Assembly: GCA_002350765.1 (NCBI GenBank)
Contig: DEFK01000008.1
Location: forward strand, 1 to 29,938
Source: Ruminococcaceae bacterium UBA2854
GTDB lineage: Bacteria > Bacillota > Clostridia > Oscillospirales > Acutalibacteraceae
Direction: 5' to 3'
DNA length: 29,938 nucleotides
In this document: positions 1 to 8,597 of the stretch, piece after piece
How the letters are laid out: each line of letters starts with the position of its first letter
How positions within the stretch are numbered: position 1 is the stretch's first letter
Notes under the pieces: generated by a model
Told to the model about the DNA's origin: nothing
Seen by the model: the letters and a program-made list of their open reading frames with translations, nothing else
Database searches by the model: none
Position numbers and translations under genes: made by a program

Positions 1-22
1 AGTGTTTAATTAGAAATTAGTA

Positions 23-1264
23 TTAATCCTCTCTATGGTCAAAGACTCTCTTAGTCTTTTTCTCGGAGCGGGGGAGTGTGCCGACGGATACGACCACGAC
101 CTTCGGCGTAACGCTCAGCTTGGATTTAAAGATATTCTTAATCGTCTCGGCGGTTTTTTCAAAATTAACGCGTCCCTCAGCCTCCACGGTCAGGAGGATG
201 ATATCACGGTTCTTTTCGGAGTCGTGGGCGATGTCTATTTTGTATTCGCTAGAAACGCCGTCAACCGTGCCGAGAAGCTCCTCGACCTGGCTCGGGAACA
301 TATTTACGCCGTGAACCTTGAACATATCGTCGGAGCGGCCTTTTATAACGTCGAGCCTCGGATAAGGACTTCCGCAGGGACATTCGCCCGGGATAATCCT
401 CGACAAATCGTGGGTGCGGAATCTGAGCAGCGGAGCGCCCTCCTTAACGAGGGTGGTAATAACGATTTCGCCTTCCTCGCCGTCGGGTACATTCTCGCCT
501 GTTTCGGGGTCGATAATCTCTATATAGAGGTAGTCGTCCCAGCAGTGCATACCAGTCTGCTTACTGCAATTTACGCCGATACCCGGGCCGTAGATTTCGG
601 TAAGTCCGTAGATATCGTAAAGCTCGATTCCGAGCTCGTTCGCGATATATTCGCGTTTTTTATCGCTCCATCTTTCCGAACCGATAACGCCTTTTTTCAG
701 GCAGATTTTATCTTTAAGTCCGCGCTTGTTGATTTCTTCGGCGAGCAGAAGCGCGTAGCTTGAGGTCGCGCAGATTACGGTGGATTTTAAATCCTGCATC
801 ATCTGAAGCTGTTTTTCGGTATTACCGGGACCCATAGGAACCGCCATAGCGCCGAGCTTTTCGCAACCCGCCTGGAAACCGATTCCCGCCGTCCAAAGAC
901 CGTAGCCGGGGGTGATCTGAATACGGTCGCGCTTTGTAATTCCCGCGGTCTCGTAACAGCGTGCGAACATAATCGCCCAGTCGTCCACGTCCTTGGCGGT
1001 GTAGGGGATGATAACGGGCTTGCCCGTTGTGCCCGAGGAGGAATGAATACGCACAATATCCTCGTCGGGAGCCGCCTGTATGCCTAAGGGGTAGGCGTTG
1101 CGGAGCTCAGCCTTGTCGATAAAGGGGAGCTTCTTAAAGTCCTCAGCCGTTTTTATTTCGGTAATTCCCATTTCGCGGTAGATTTTCGCGAAGTAATTGT
1201 CTGATTTAAGTATCGCCTGTAAGCGGTTGTTGACAAGCTCGAGTTGCTTTTCGTTAATCTGCAT
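23..1264 (-). CDS. paaK: Phenylacetate-CoA ligase family (aryl-CoA ligase / adenylate-forming enzyme)
   Basis: This 413-residue protein belongs to the PaaK branch of adenylate-forming enzymes, which interconvert an aryl acid, CoA and ATP with aryl-acetyl-CoA, AMP and PPi in the cytoplasm. The P-loop-like motif SSSGTTGKP is at residues 75-83, the acyl-adenylate motif YGLTEIYGPG is near residue 220, and the C-terminal lid has RSDDMFKVHGVNMFPSQVE and the catalytic lysine stretch RSEKKTKR close to the end. Length is typical. The start ATG overlaps the stop of iorB by one base (TAATG), so translation is probably coupled. Next to iorAB it most likely releases aryl acids from the CoA thioesters made by Ior, conserving energy, or activates them in the reverse direction. 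Substrate (phenylacetate, indoleacetate, 4-hydroxyphenylacetate) cannot be told from sequence. Its stop lies in a degenerate 7-bp-periodic AT-rich tract. Confidence 0.93.
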   Translation of the reverse strand: MQINEKQLELVNNRLQAILKSDNYFAKIYREMGITEIKTAEDFKKLPFIDKAELRNAYPLGIQAAPDEDIVRIHSSSGTTGKPVIIPYTAKDVDDWAIMFARCYETAGITKRDRIQITPGYGLWTAGIGFQAGCEKLGAMAVPMGPGNTEKQLQMMQDLKSTVICATSSYALLLAEEINKRGLKDKICLKKGVIGSERWSDKKREYIANELGIELYDIYGLTEIYGPGIGVNCSKQTGMHCWDDYLYIEIIDPETGENVPDGEEGEIVITTLVKEGAPLLRFRTHDLSRIIPGECPCGSPYPRLDVIKGRSDDMFKVHGVNMFPSQVEELLGTVDGVSSEYKIDIAHDSEKNRDIILLTVEAEGRVNFEKTAETIKNIFKSKLSVTPKVVVVSVGTLPRSEKKTKRVFDHRED

Positions 1265-1848
1265 TATTCTTTCTCTCCTAACTCATATCCCGCCGCGAAT
1301 GCCGCGAGGTTTTTTTCGTGAAAGCGTTCGGGGACGATTTTTATAATCTCGCTCTGGATCGTATCCTTATTTATGCCGAGCTTTCCGCTTCCCGCCGCGA
1401 TACCGAGTACCGCTATGTTAAAGAATTTTGATGAACCGAACGGAGCGCACAGCTCGTCGGAGTTTACAACAAGACAGTTGTGTTTCGATTTTACGAACTC
1501 GATTTCCTTTTTACCGTCGTAGTCCTCCGAGCTTCCCAGGGAGGTCGGCTTCATCGGCACGGAGTTAACGATTACGAATCCGTCCTTTTTCAGAAACCTT
1601 AGATTTCTAACCGCTTCGGACGGCTCAAAGGCGATTAATATATCAGCCCCGCCGACAGGTATAAGGGGAGAGAACGCGTCCTCTCCGATTCTTATATGGC
1701 TCGTAACGGGACCGCCTCTCTGCGCCATACCGATAGTCTCCGCGGAGTGTACCGTATTGCCCTCATCCATAGCGGAAGCGGCGATAATCTTAGAAGCGAG
1801 TACGGTTCCCTGACCGCCGACGCCGCATATCATAATATCCCTGTTCAT
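1264..1848 (-). CDS. iorB: Indolepyruvate:ferredoxin oxidoreductase, beta subunit
   Basis: This 194-residue protein is the small (gamma-type) subunit of indolepyruvate ferredoxin oxidoreductase, which with IorA oxidatively decarboxylates aryl-pyruvates from aromatic amino acids to aryl-acetyl-CoA and reduces ferredoxin. The N-terminal CGVGGQGTVLASKIIA segment is the GxGGQG signature of this domain, and ETIGMAQRGGPVTSHIR is the conserved second block. Length matches known IorB proteins. Its start overlaps the iorA stop by one base and its stop overlaps the paaK start by one base, so the three genes form one translationally coupled operon. No cofactor cluster is expected in this subunit and none is seen. 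Confidence 0.93.
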   Translation of the reverse strand: MNRDIMICGVGGQGTVLASKIIAASAMDEGNTVHSAETIGMAQRGGPVTSHIRIGEDAFSPLIPVGGADILIAFEPSEAVRNLRFLKKDGFVIVNSVPMKPTSLGSSEDYDGKKEIEFVKSKHNCLVVNSDELCAPFGSSKFFNIAVLGIAAGSGKLGINKDTIQSEIIKIVPERFHEKNLAAFAAGYELGEKE

Positions 1849-3641
1849 TATTGTACGCCTCCAATCGCTTTAACGGTGCACAGCTTCGAGCATAATCCGC
1901 AGCCTGTGCAGAGGTTTCCGTCAATAACGGCTTTTCCGCCGCTTACAGAAAGCGCGGGACAGCCGATTTCATTTATACAACGCAGACAGCCGACGCATTT
2001 ATCGCTGTCAACCTTCATTTTCTTAGTTGATTTTTCAATCGCTACGCAGGGTGATTTAAAGATAATCGCTTTAACGCCCTTGATATCGGCGCATTCCTTA
2101 ACCGCTGCTATCGAAGCGTCGAGGTCGAGCGGATCTACCGTTACGACCTTTTTAACGCCCGCGCCGAGAAGTATTTTCTCAATGCTGATTTTCTCCACGG
2201 GAGTTGCCATCATATTCCTGCCCGTACCAGGGTGAGGCTGATGACCTGTCATCGCGGTGGTGGAGTTGTCGAGCACGCATACTATCATATCCGCGGCGTT
2301 GTACACGGCGTTTACAACGCCTGTGATACCCGAAGCGAAGAATGTGGAATCGCCCGTGAATGAGAACGCGACCGCGTCCTTGTCCATATGATTAAAGCCC
2401 TGCGCCATCGTAATGCCCGCGCCCATACACAGGCAGGTATCGACCATATCGAGCGGCATAGCGTTGCCGAGCGTATAACAGCCGATGTCGCCGCAGAAAT
2501 ACGCCTTTCTGCCTTTCATAGCGCGCTTAACCGCATAGAATGAAGCTCGGTGCGGACAGCCCGCGCAGAGTACGGGAGGTCTTGCGGGAGGGTTGGGAGC
2601 GTCGGAATAATCAACGCTTTTTTCACCGCTTTCAATTCCGAGAAAGTTGCCGATAATCCGTCTCGCGCTGTCAGCGTCATTCTCGCCGCTTGACGGTACA
2701 TCGCCCGTGAGCTTACCGCGTACATTGATGTTTAAACGGTGCTTGCCGATAAGCTTTAAAAGACTTTCTTCTATGTACGGGCTTAATTCCTCGAAGCAGA
2801 GAACCTCGCTGACGCCGTCAAGCGCTTCGAGCAGGAATTCCTCGGGGATAGGATAAGGCGCGCCTACCTTAATGAGCTTAATATCGGGATGGCTTTTCAG
2901 AAACTCAGCCGCGTAGGCGTAGCTGACGCCTGTAGCGACAACCGCCTTTTCGGAATCTCCCGATACCGTATTGAAGCGGTACGAGGAAAAGTCCTCTCCG
3001 ATTTCAATATTCCTCTTTTCAATCATCGCGTGATTCATATATGAAAGTCTGGGGAAGATAACCCACTTTTTTGAATCCTTAACAAAACCCTCGTATTCCT
3101 TAGCCTTAAAGCTGTCGGGAGCGTCTATTGACGCGTAGGCGTGGTCAACTCTCGTGGTAGGTCTTAAAATAACGGGCGTCTTATACTTCTCCGAATACTC
3201 GAACGCGTCCTGTACCATCTCGAAAGCCTCCTCTGGTGATGAGGGATCGAAAACGGGTATTCTCGCGAACTCGGCGAAACGCCTTGTATCCTGCTCCGTC
3301 TGCGAGGAAATAGGACCGGGGTCGTCAGCCGATACTACAACCATACCGCCCTTAACGCCGACGTAAGCAAGGCTCATCAGCGGGTCGGAAGCTACGTTAA
3401 GCCCAACCTGCTTCATTGTCACCATAGTTCTCGCGCCGCAGTAAGCCGCGGATGCCGCGACCTCCATAGCCGCCTTTTCGTTAACAGACCATTCTACGTA
3501 CGTTCCGTCATTCGGATACTTAGCGACTGTTTCGATAATCTCCGACGACGGCGTTCCGGGATAGCCCGCGACGAGATTTACTCCCGCCGACAATGCGCCT
3601 AAAGCGATAGCGCCGTTGCCCATTACATATTTTTTACTCAT
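1848..3641 (-). CDS. iorA: Indolepyruvate:ferredoxin oxidoreductase, alpha subunit
   Basis: This is the large catalytic subunit, about 597 residues from the chosen start. The order is the usual one: N-terminal pyrimidine-binding/transketolase-like domain (GNGAIALGALSAGVNLVAGY), a central region, a thiamine-pyrophosphate domain with GDIGCYTLGNAMPLD, FTGDSTFFASGI and LDNSTTAMTGHQPHPG, and a C-terminal two-cluster ferredoxin domain with CVGCLRCINEIGCP and CTGCGLCSKLC. Two [4Fe-4S] clusters are expected, the first with the longer Cx4C spacing seen in this family. An in-frame ATG lies 33 bases upstream (3674), but the ATG at 3641 is preferred because AAGAGG sits 8 bases before it and the protein then begins MSKKYVMGNG, as in homologues. 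It leads the iorA-iorB-paaK operon. Reactions are strictly anaerobic, in keeping with a gut clostridium. Confidence 0.95.
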   Translation of the reverse strand: MSKKYVMGNGAIALGALSAGVNLVAGYPGTPSSEIIETVAKYPNDGTYVEWSVNEKAAMEVAASAAYCGARTMVTMKQVGLNVASDPLMSLAYVGVKGGMVVVSADDPGPISSQTEQDTRRFAEFARIPVFDPSSPEEAFEMVQDAFEYSEKYKTPVILRPTTRVDHAYASIDAPDSFKAKEYEGFVKDSKKWVIFPRLSYMNHAMIEKRNIEIGEDFSSYRFNTVSGDSEKAVVATGVSYAYAAEFLKSHPDIKLIKVGAPYPIPEEFLLEALDGVSEVLCFEELSPYIEESLLKLIGKHRLNINVRGKLTGDVPSSGENDADSARRIIGNFLGIESGEKSVDYSDAPNPPARPPVLCAGCPHRASFYAVKRAMKGRKAYFCGDIGCYTLGNAMPLDMVDTCLCMGAGITMAQGFNHMDKDAVAFSFTGDSTFFASGITGVVNAVYNAADMIVCVLDNSTTAMTGHQPHPGTGRNMMATPVEKISIEKILLGAGVKKVVTVDPLDLDASIAAVKECADIKGVKAIIFKSPCVAIEKSTKKMKVDSDKCVGCLRCINEIGCPALSVSGGKAVIDGNLCTGCGLCSKLCTVKAIGGVQ

Positions 3642-3828
3642 TTTATCAACCTCTTGCGCGGAAAACCCGCTCATATTGCTATACTATCATATCATAAATT
3701 GATGATTATTGCTACCCTTATTAATAATAAAACTGCGCCTGTGTGAGAGATTATAATGAAAACGTCAATAGAAAAAACCATCTTAGAGAGATTCCGTTAT
3801 AATTCTGTAAATAAATGCTAAAAATAAT

Positions 3829-3856
3829 TTGATTATTATGAATAATGTGTTATAAT
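3829..3856 (+). promoter_or_regulatory. Sigma-A promoter for the sugar cluster
   Basis: TTGATT at 3829 and TATAAT at 3851 are separated by 16 bases. The site is 63 bases upstream of the first gene of the sugar-modification cluster and is the best promoter match in the 277-base divergent region between iorA and that gene. I see no clear promoter for the minus-strand iorA operon in the same region. Confidence 0.6.
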
Positions 3857-3918
3857 TACTAGGATGAGTTTTGATTTATGAAAAATATATCCCTTTATAT
3901 CGGAACAGGAGAAGGGTT

Positions 3919-5055
3919 ATGAATAATATTTCGTTCAATGTTCCTCCTTTTATAGGCGGGGAAGAAAACTACATAATGCAAGCAATAGCCAACCACAAAA
4001 TCAGTGGTGACGGTGAGTTTACAAAGAAGTGCAACGCAAAACTTGAGGATATGACAGGCACTAAAAAAGCGTTGATTACGACTTCAGGTACTGCCGCGCT
4101 TGAGATGGCAGCAATTCTTGCTGACATTCAGCCCGGCGACGAGGTCATTATGCCCTCGTACACATTTGTGTCCACTGCAAACGCTTTCGTCCTCAGGGGC
4201 GCGAAGATTGTGTTTATAGATATCCGCCCCGATACACTCAATATTGACGAAACGCTCATTGAGGATGCGATAACGCCTAAGACAAAAGCTATTGTTCCCG
4301 TTCATTACGCAGGTGTCGGATGCGAGATGGACACGATTTGTGATATTGCCAAGCGTCATAATCTTTGCGTAATAGAGGATGCGGCTCAGGGTGTGAACGC
4401 CTTTTATAAAGGACGAGCCCTCGGTTCAATCGGCGATTTCGGCTGTTTCAGCTTCCACGAAACTAAGAATTACAGCAGCGGTGAAGGCGGCGCTATTCTC
4501 GTCAACAATGAAAAAGACGTTGAACGCGCCGAGATAATCCGTGAAAAAGGCACAAACCGTTCGAAGTTTTTCCGTGGACAGGTTGATAAATACACTTGGG
4601 TTGATATAGGTTCATCATATCTCCAAAGCGAATTAAACTGCGCTTATCTTTATGCCCAGATTGAGAATCCCGAGGTTATTAATAATGACCGTATGCGGTC
4701 GTGGAATATGTATAATGAGCTTTTAAAACCTCTCGCGGATAAAGGTGTAATTGAGTTGCCGTTTATTCCCGACTATTGCACCCGGAATGCTCATATGTAT
4801 TATATCAAAGTTAAAGATATAGCTGAGCGTACAAGACTACTGGAATATATGAAGGAAAATAAGATTCTGGCGGTATTCCATTATATTCCGCTTCATACAT
4901 CTCCCGCGGGTCAAAAATTCGGACGTTTTCATGGCGAGGATAAATACACCACCAAAGAGAGTGAACGTATAATCAGATTGCCGATGTATTACGGCCTGAG
5001 CAAAAAAGAGATAGAGTACATAGTAAAAACGATTTACAGCTTTTTTAATTTGTGA
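3919..5055 (+). CDS. wecE: DegT/DnrJ/EryC1 sugar aminotransferase, WecE/RffA type
   Basis: This 378-residue PLP enzyme most resembles WecE/RffA, which transaminates dTDP-4-keto-6-deoxyglucose to the 4-amino-4,6-dideoxygalactose nucleotide. Diagnostic features are the N-terminal FNVPPFIGGEENYI, the PLP-phosphate segment TTSGTAALEMAA, the IEDAAQGVNAFYKGRALGSIG block and FHETKNYSSGEGGA with the Schiff-base lysine at residue 183. The start at 3919 is chosen over an in-frame ATG at 3871 because AGGAGAAGG lies just before it and homologues begin at this point. It is the first gene of a run of eight genes with tiny gaps or overlaps. Its presence implies that the cluster makes a 4-amino deoxysugar; no glucose-1-phosphate thymidylyltransferase or 4,6-dehydratase is in the window, so its nucleotide-sugar substrate would have to come from elsewhere in the genome. 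Confidence 0.9.
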   Translation: MNNISFNVPPFIGGEENYIMQAIANHKISGDGEFTKKCNAKLEDMTGTKKALITTSGTAALEMAAILADIQPGDEVIMPSYTFVSTANAFVLRGAKIVFIDIRPDTLNIDETLIEDAITPKTKAIVPVHYAGVGCEMDTICDIAKRHNLCVIEDAAQGVNAFYKGRALGSIGDFGCFSFHETKNYSSGEGGAILVNNEKDVERAEIIREKGTNRSKFFRGQVDKYTWVDIGSSYLQSELNCAYLYAQIENPEVINNDRMRSWNMYNELLKPLADKGVIELPFIPDYCTRNAHMYYIKVKDIAERTRLLEYMKENKILAVFHYIPLHTSPAGQKFGRFHGEDKYTTKESERIIRLPMYYGLSKKEIEYIVKTIYSFFNL

Positions 5056-5057
5056 CA

Positions 5058-5705
5058 ATGAAAAAATACTCCGCAATTATATTCGATGTTGACGGCACAC
5101 TGCTAGATACATCGGAGGGAATAATTAAAAGCGTTGAATATACAGTAGATAAACTTAAATTAAGACCGCTAAGCGAAGAAGAAAAGAAGTCGTTTATAGG
5201 TCCTAAGATTTTCGACTCTTTAAAGAAGGTTTATCCCGAATTGAGCGAATCCGAAGTAAAAAATGCAGCAAAGGTTTTCAGAGACAGATACAGTACGGTT
5301 GATTTGCTGAAAGCAAAGCCGTATGACGGTGTAATTGAGCTTTTAAAAAAGCTAAAGGATAATAATTATTCAGTCGGAATCGCTACTTATAAAAGAGAAG
5401 ATTACGCTCGTAAAATAGTAAAATTTTTCGGAATATCCGATTACTGCTATTGTATCGAGGGTTCAGATTTTGACGGCAAACTTACTAAGCAAGATATTAT
5501 AAATATCTGTATTGATAAACTAAATGCAGATAAATCTAAAATTCTTATGGTAGGCGATACCGATAACGATAAAAACGGCGCGGAAAACGCAGGTGTTGAT
5601 TTTTTAGCTGTGACATTCGGTTTCGGTTATAAGACCATTGACAAATTAGAATGTCTGACGGCAAATTCGTGTCGGGAAATAGAAGAAATCATTTTTGAGG
5701 GTTAA
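5058..5705 (+). CDS. HAD-superfamily hydrolase (phosphoglycolate phosphatase-like)
   Basis: This is a haloacid-dehalogenase-fold phosphatase of about 215 residues with an alpha-helical cap (subclass IA). Motif I is FDVDGTLLDT (aspartates 10 and 12), motif II is around GIATYKRE, motif III is the lysine in TKQDI, and motif IV is GDTDNDKNGAENAG. Substrate is not predictable, but inside a sugar cluster a sugar-phosphate or a phosphorylated aldol product is plausible. The ATG at 5058 gives a normal short N-terminus. A GTG at 5052 forms a GTGA overlap with the stop of the aminotransferase gene and is the alternative, coupled start; neither has a strong ribosome-binding site, which itself favours translational coupling. 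Confidence 0.85.
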   Translation: MKKYSAIIFDVDGTLLDTSEGIIKSVEYTVDKLKLRPLSEEEKKSFIGPKIFDSLKKVYPELSESEVKNAAKVFRDRYSTVDLLKAKPYDGVIELLKKLKDNNYSVGIATYKREDYARKIVKFFGISDYCYCIEGSDFDGKLTKQDIINICIDKLNADKSKILMVGDTDNDKNGAENAGVDFLAVTFGFGYKTIDKLECLTANSCREIEEIIFEG

Positions 5706-6884
5706 ATGAAAAGATTACTTATTTTGAACGGTAGTTTTAGCGAGGCTACGTTAATTGAAAAAGCGAAAGAACTCGGATACTATGTTATTACAAGTGGCAA
5801 CAATCCGTCGCTAATGGGACACGCTTTCGCTGATGAATATATAGGGTGCGATTATTCGGACAAAGACTCTGTTCTTGAATTAGTAAAGAAAAATAGGATT
5901 GACAGGATTGTTTCCTGCGCAAATGATTTCGGAGTTATAACAGCTTCTTATGTCGCGGAAAAACTTAGTTTGCCCGGGCATGATACATACAAGAACGCAG
6001 TTCTTCTTCATAGGAAAGATTTGTTTAAAGCTTTTATTCAGAAGCTTGGTATAAGAGCACCGATTTCAGTTGCTTTTGAGGATAAAGAAAAAGCATATGG
6101 TTATTTAAACAATGCAGAATATCCGATTATAGTAAAAGCCACCGATTTAACGGGAGGTAAAGGTATACTTAGAGCCGACAACAAAAATGAAGCAGTGTAT
6201 GCGATTGACAATGCGTTTAAAAAATCAAGAGTTAAGCATATAGTAATTGAGCCGTTTGTTGAGGGCGTTCAGCAATCGCTGGATACCTTTATAATAAATA
6301 AAAAAGTTGTCGCGTCGGTAAGCAACGATGTATTTTGTCCGATAAATCCCTACCTTATTCAGTCCGAGCTTTTACCCGCAAAGGGAATCGAGAAGTATCA
6401 GGATGAGCTTGTCGGTTTTATTGAAAAGATTTGTGAAGAGCTCGATTTAGTTGACGGAATGTTGACTGTACAGTATATTGTAAAAGACGGTAAGCCTTAT
6501 ATTATTGAGCTTATGCGAAGGGCTTTGGGCAATCAATTCCTTACAGTTGCGGGGGCTGTGACAGGCTTTCCGTGGGAAGAAGCGTTAATCCGCGCGGAAA
6601 CTGGTATGGATTTAAGCGGGTTAAAATCAGAAAAGCCTATGTCGAAATACGCGGGACATCACGGCATTATGGCGACACGAAACGGTGTCGTAAAAGGGTA
6701 TACAATTTCCCCTGAACTAAAAAATCATATTTTTAAGAAAATAGATATTATTCCCGTCGGTGGTAGAATTAACGATTATCTTAACGAGAGAATAGCTTAT
6801 ATCTATTATAAATACGACAATTACGATGAGGCTTATTCGACCGTATCTCATATAAATGATTTGATTAAAATTGATTTGGAATAA
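5706..6884 (+). CDS. ATP-grasp ligase (PurK/carbamoyl-phosphate-synthase-like)
   Basis: This 392-residue protein has an N-terminal pre-ATP-grasp Rossmann-like region (LLILNGSFSEATLIEKAKEL, with a D-rich turn near residue 50) and an ATP-grasp domain: the flexible loop VKATDLTGGKGILRA near residue 150, the nucleotide-linker IEPFVEGVQQSLD, and the metal-binding YIIELMRRALGNQF near residue 265. ATP-grasp enzymes join a carboxylate to an amine or thiol through an acyl phosphate. The start codon directly follows the stop of the HAD gene. In this cluster it could acylate the 4-amino sugar made by the aminotransferase with a carboxylate; that is inference. It lacks the features of D-Ala-D-Ala ligase or glutathione synthetase, so I give no symbol. 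Confidence 0.83.
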   Translation: MKRLLILNGSFSEATLIEKAKELGYYVITSGNNPSLMGHAFADEYIGCDYSDKDSVLELVKKNRIDRIVSCANDFGVITASYVAEKLSLPGHDTYKNAVLLHRKDLFKAFIQKLGIRAPISVAFEDKEKAYGYLNNAEYPIIVKATDLTGGKGILRADNKNEAVYAIDNAFKKSRVKHIVIEPFVEGVQQSLDTFIINKKVVASVSNDVFCPINPYLIQSELLPAKGIEKYQDELVGFIEKICEELDLVDGMLTVQYIVKDGKPYIIELMRRALGNQFLTVAGAVTGFPWEEALIRAETGMDLSGLKSEKPMSKYAGHHGIMATRNGVVKGYTISPELKNHIFKKIDIIPVGGRINDYLNERIAYIYYKYDNYDEAYSTVSHINDLIKIDLE

Positions 6885-6899
6885 AAGAGGTGAGTTGCT

Positions 6900-7793
6900 T
6901 TGAATATTCTTGTTACGGGCTCTAACGGCTTTATAGGCGGGCATATTTGTAATTATCTGTCAGATAAAGGAGAATACGTTATCGGGCTTGATTTGCACGA
7001 TGAAATGAGAAAACGCTGCGCAAAATACATCAAATGCAACTTAGCTTATGACGACTTGGACAGTGTTTTAGGTGAGTATAAAATTGATTCGGTAGTTCAT
7101 CTAGCTTCCGATATGCGCCATGAGCCGTACGCTGTTGATGTTGTAACTAACAATTGCCGGGGCGCTGAAAGGCTGTTGGAATATTGTGAGGAGAAAAAGG
7201 TTTCTTCATTTGTACAGCTTTCAAGTTTACCCGTAATCGGATACCCTCGGGAATTACCGATTACGGAAGAGCATTCTCTCAGACCGCCGACTGTTTACCA
7301 TGTGACAAAACATACTCAGGAGCTTTTGGCAAATTACGCTTATTATACATTTGGATTGAGAACGGTAAGCTTCAGGATTTGTTCTCCTGTAGGCGTCGGG
7401 GTTAATCCAAAAACCATTTTTCCTACATTTGTAAGAAAAGCTGTTAATAACGAGGACATTACTCTTATCGGAAAGGGTACAAGAAAGCAGACTTATATCC
7501 ACGTTAAAGATATAGCCCAGGCGGTTTACAAGGCTGTAAATGTCAATACAGCGCAGGGTGTGTATAACCTTGCGAGCTACAATCTTATTTCAAATTACGA
7601 GCTCGCTAAGAAATGCGTAGAGTTAACTGATTCCGATTCTAAAATAGTTTTTCTCGACAAACCCGATCCGATGGACGAGTATGTATGGGATATTTCAATT
7701 GATAAAATAAAAAAGGAACTCGGCTATGAACCGACTGTAAGTATAGATGAGGCGATTTTAGAATTTGCCGAAACAGTAAAAAATGAGGAATAG
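6900..7793 (+). CDS. NAD-dependent epimerase/dehydratase (extended SDR)
   Basis: This 297-residue protein is an extended short-chain dehydrogenase of the nucleotide-sugar epimerase/dehydratase type. The nucleotide-binding motif GSNGFIGGH is at residues 7-15, the acidic residue for the NAD ribose follows in GLDLHD, and the catalytic pair is in YHVTK (Y133, K137). Substrate-binding blocks FRICSPVGVGVNP and TYIHVKDIAQAV are present. The start is a TTG at 6900 with AGAGGTGA at good distance; no upstream ATG fits. It probably epimerises, reduces or dehydrates the NDP-sugar intermediate handled by its neighbours. At under 300 residues it is short for a 4,6-dehydratase, so reductase or epimerase activity is more likely. 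Confidence 0.88.
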   Translation: MNILVTGSNGFIGGHICNYLSDKGEYVIGLDLHDEMRKRCAKYIKCNLAYDDLDSVLGEYKIDSVVHLASDMRHEPYAVDVVTNNCRGAERLLEYCEEKKVSSFVQLSSLPVIGYPRELPITEEHSLRPPTVYHVTKHTQELLANYAYYTFGLRTVSFRICSPVGVGVNPKTIFPTFVRKAVNNEDITLIGKGTRKQTYIHVKDIAQAVYKAVNVNTAQGVYNLASYNLISNYELAKKCVELTDSDSKIVFLDKPDPMDEYVWDISIDKIKKELGYEPTVSIDEAILEFAETVKNEE

Positions 7794-7795
7794 TT

Positions 7796-8590
7796 ATGAA
7801 TAGAACCGAAAGGAAAATGCTCGATATTTTAAAGTGTCTTAAAGAGGATTATAATATTGTTGCGGTTAAAGCTGAGTTTGAAGCCGAGGGAAGCCGTACA
7901 GATGAGCTTGTTATGCTTAACGAGGTTATTTTTAAGGCTGACCTTGATTTGTATATAAAAATCGGCGGATGCGAAGCTGTGCGCGATTTGGACCAATGCC
8001 GGCTTTTAGGCGCGTCGGGAATAATGGCTCCGATGATTGAATCTCCGTTTGCTATGAGTAAATTTGTTAACGCAGCAAAAAAGGTATACGGCAGCGAATG
8101 GGAAGATATTGAGTGGATAATCAACGCCGAGACAGTTACCTGTCATAATAATCTGGATGAGATACTTAGTGTCGGTAAAGATTTTCTTTCAACCGTTTCT
8201 ATAGGGCGAGTAGATTTATCGGCTTCAATGGGGCTTACCCGCGCGGAAATAAACGGTGAAAAGGTTTTTGAAGCTACAAAAGAGATCGCAAAGCGCAGTA
8301 AAGACTATGGCTTTACCGTTAATTTCGGCGGCGGAATATCATTTGACGCGGTTGATTTTATCTGCAAGCTTTATCCAATGAATGATAGATTTGAAACCCG
8401 TAAGGTAGTGTTTCGTTCGTCTGATGATTCTGAACACATTAAATCAGGATTATTAAAAGCTATGGAGTTTGAGACACTATACCTTAAAAACAAGTGCGAG
8501 TTTTATGACAGAATGTCTAAGGAAGATCAGGCGAGGCTTGAGATGATGGCTGAAAGGCTTGAGATTGCGGGCTCCGATTTATCTTTATAA
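7796..8590 (+). CDS. HpcH/HpaI aldolase / citrate lyase family protein
   Basis: This 264-residue protein reads as a class II, metal-dependent TIM-barrel aldolase of the HpcH/HpaI/citrate-lyase-beta superfamily. The signatures are AVKAEFEAEG near the N-terminus, GASGIMAPMIESPFAM, INAETVTCHNNLDEIL (the metal-ligand glutamate in the ET..NLDEIL block) and GRVDLSASMGL, the counterpart of the family's G.NDLA..LG block with the second metal ligand. Family members add or remove pyruvate, oxaloacetate or acetyl units to aldehydes or acids. It starts two bases after the epimerase stop and so is part of the sugar operon. An aldolase here suggests carbon-chain extension or branching of the sugar, or production of a small acid used for acylation by the ATP-grasp enzyme; both are inference. 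Confidence 0.82.
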   Translation: MNRTERKMLDILKCLKEDYNIVAVKAEFEAEGSRTDELVMLNEVIFKADLDLYIKIGGCEAVRDLDQCRLLGASGIMAPMIESPFAMSKFVNAAKKVYGSEWEDIEWIINAETVTCHNNLDEILSVGKDFLSTVSIGRVDLSASMGLTRAEINGEKVFEATKEIAKRSKDYGFTVNFGGGISFDAVDFICKLYPMNDRFETRKVVFRSSDDSEHIKSGLLKAMEFETLYLKNKCEFYDRMSKEDQARLEMMAERLEIAGSDLSL

Positions 8591-8597
8591 AACAGAA

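Noticed and set aside
3675..3918. Small gene between the divergent iorA and aminotransferase genes.
   Set aside because: The region is AT-rich, with stops in all frames and only an in-frame extension of the aminotransferase lacking its own ribosome site; promoter sequence explains it.
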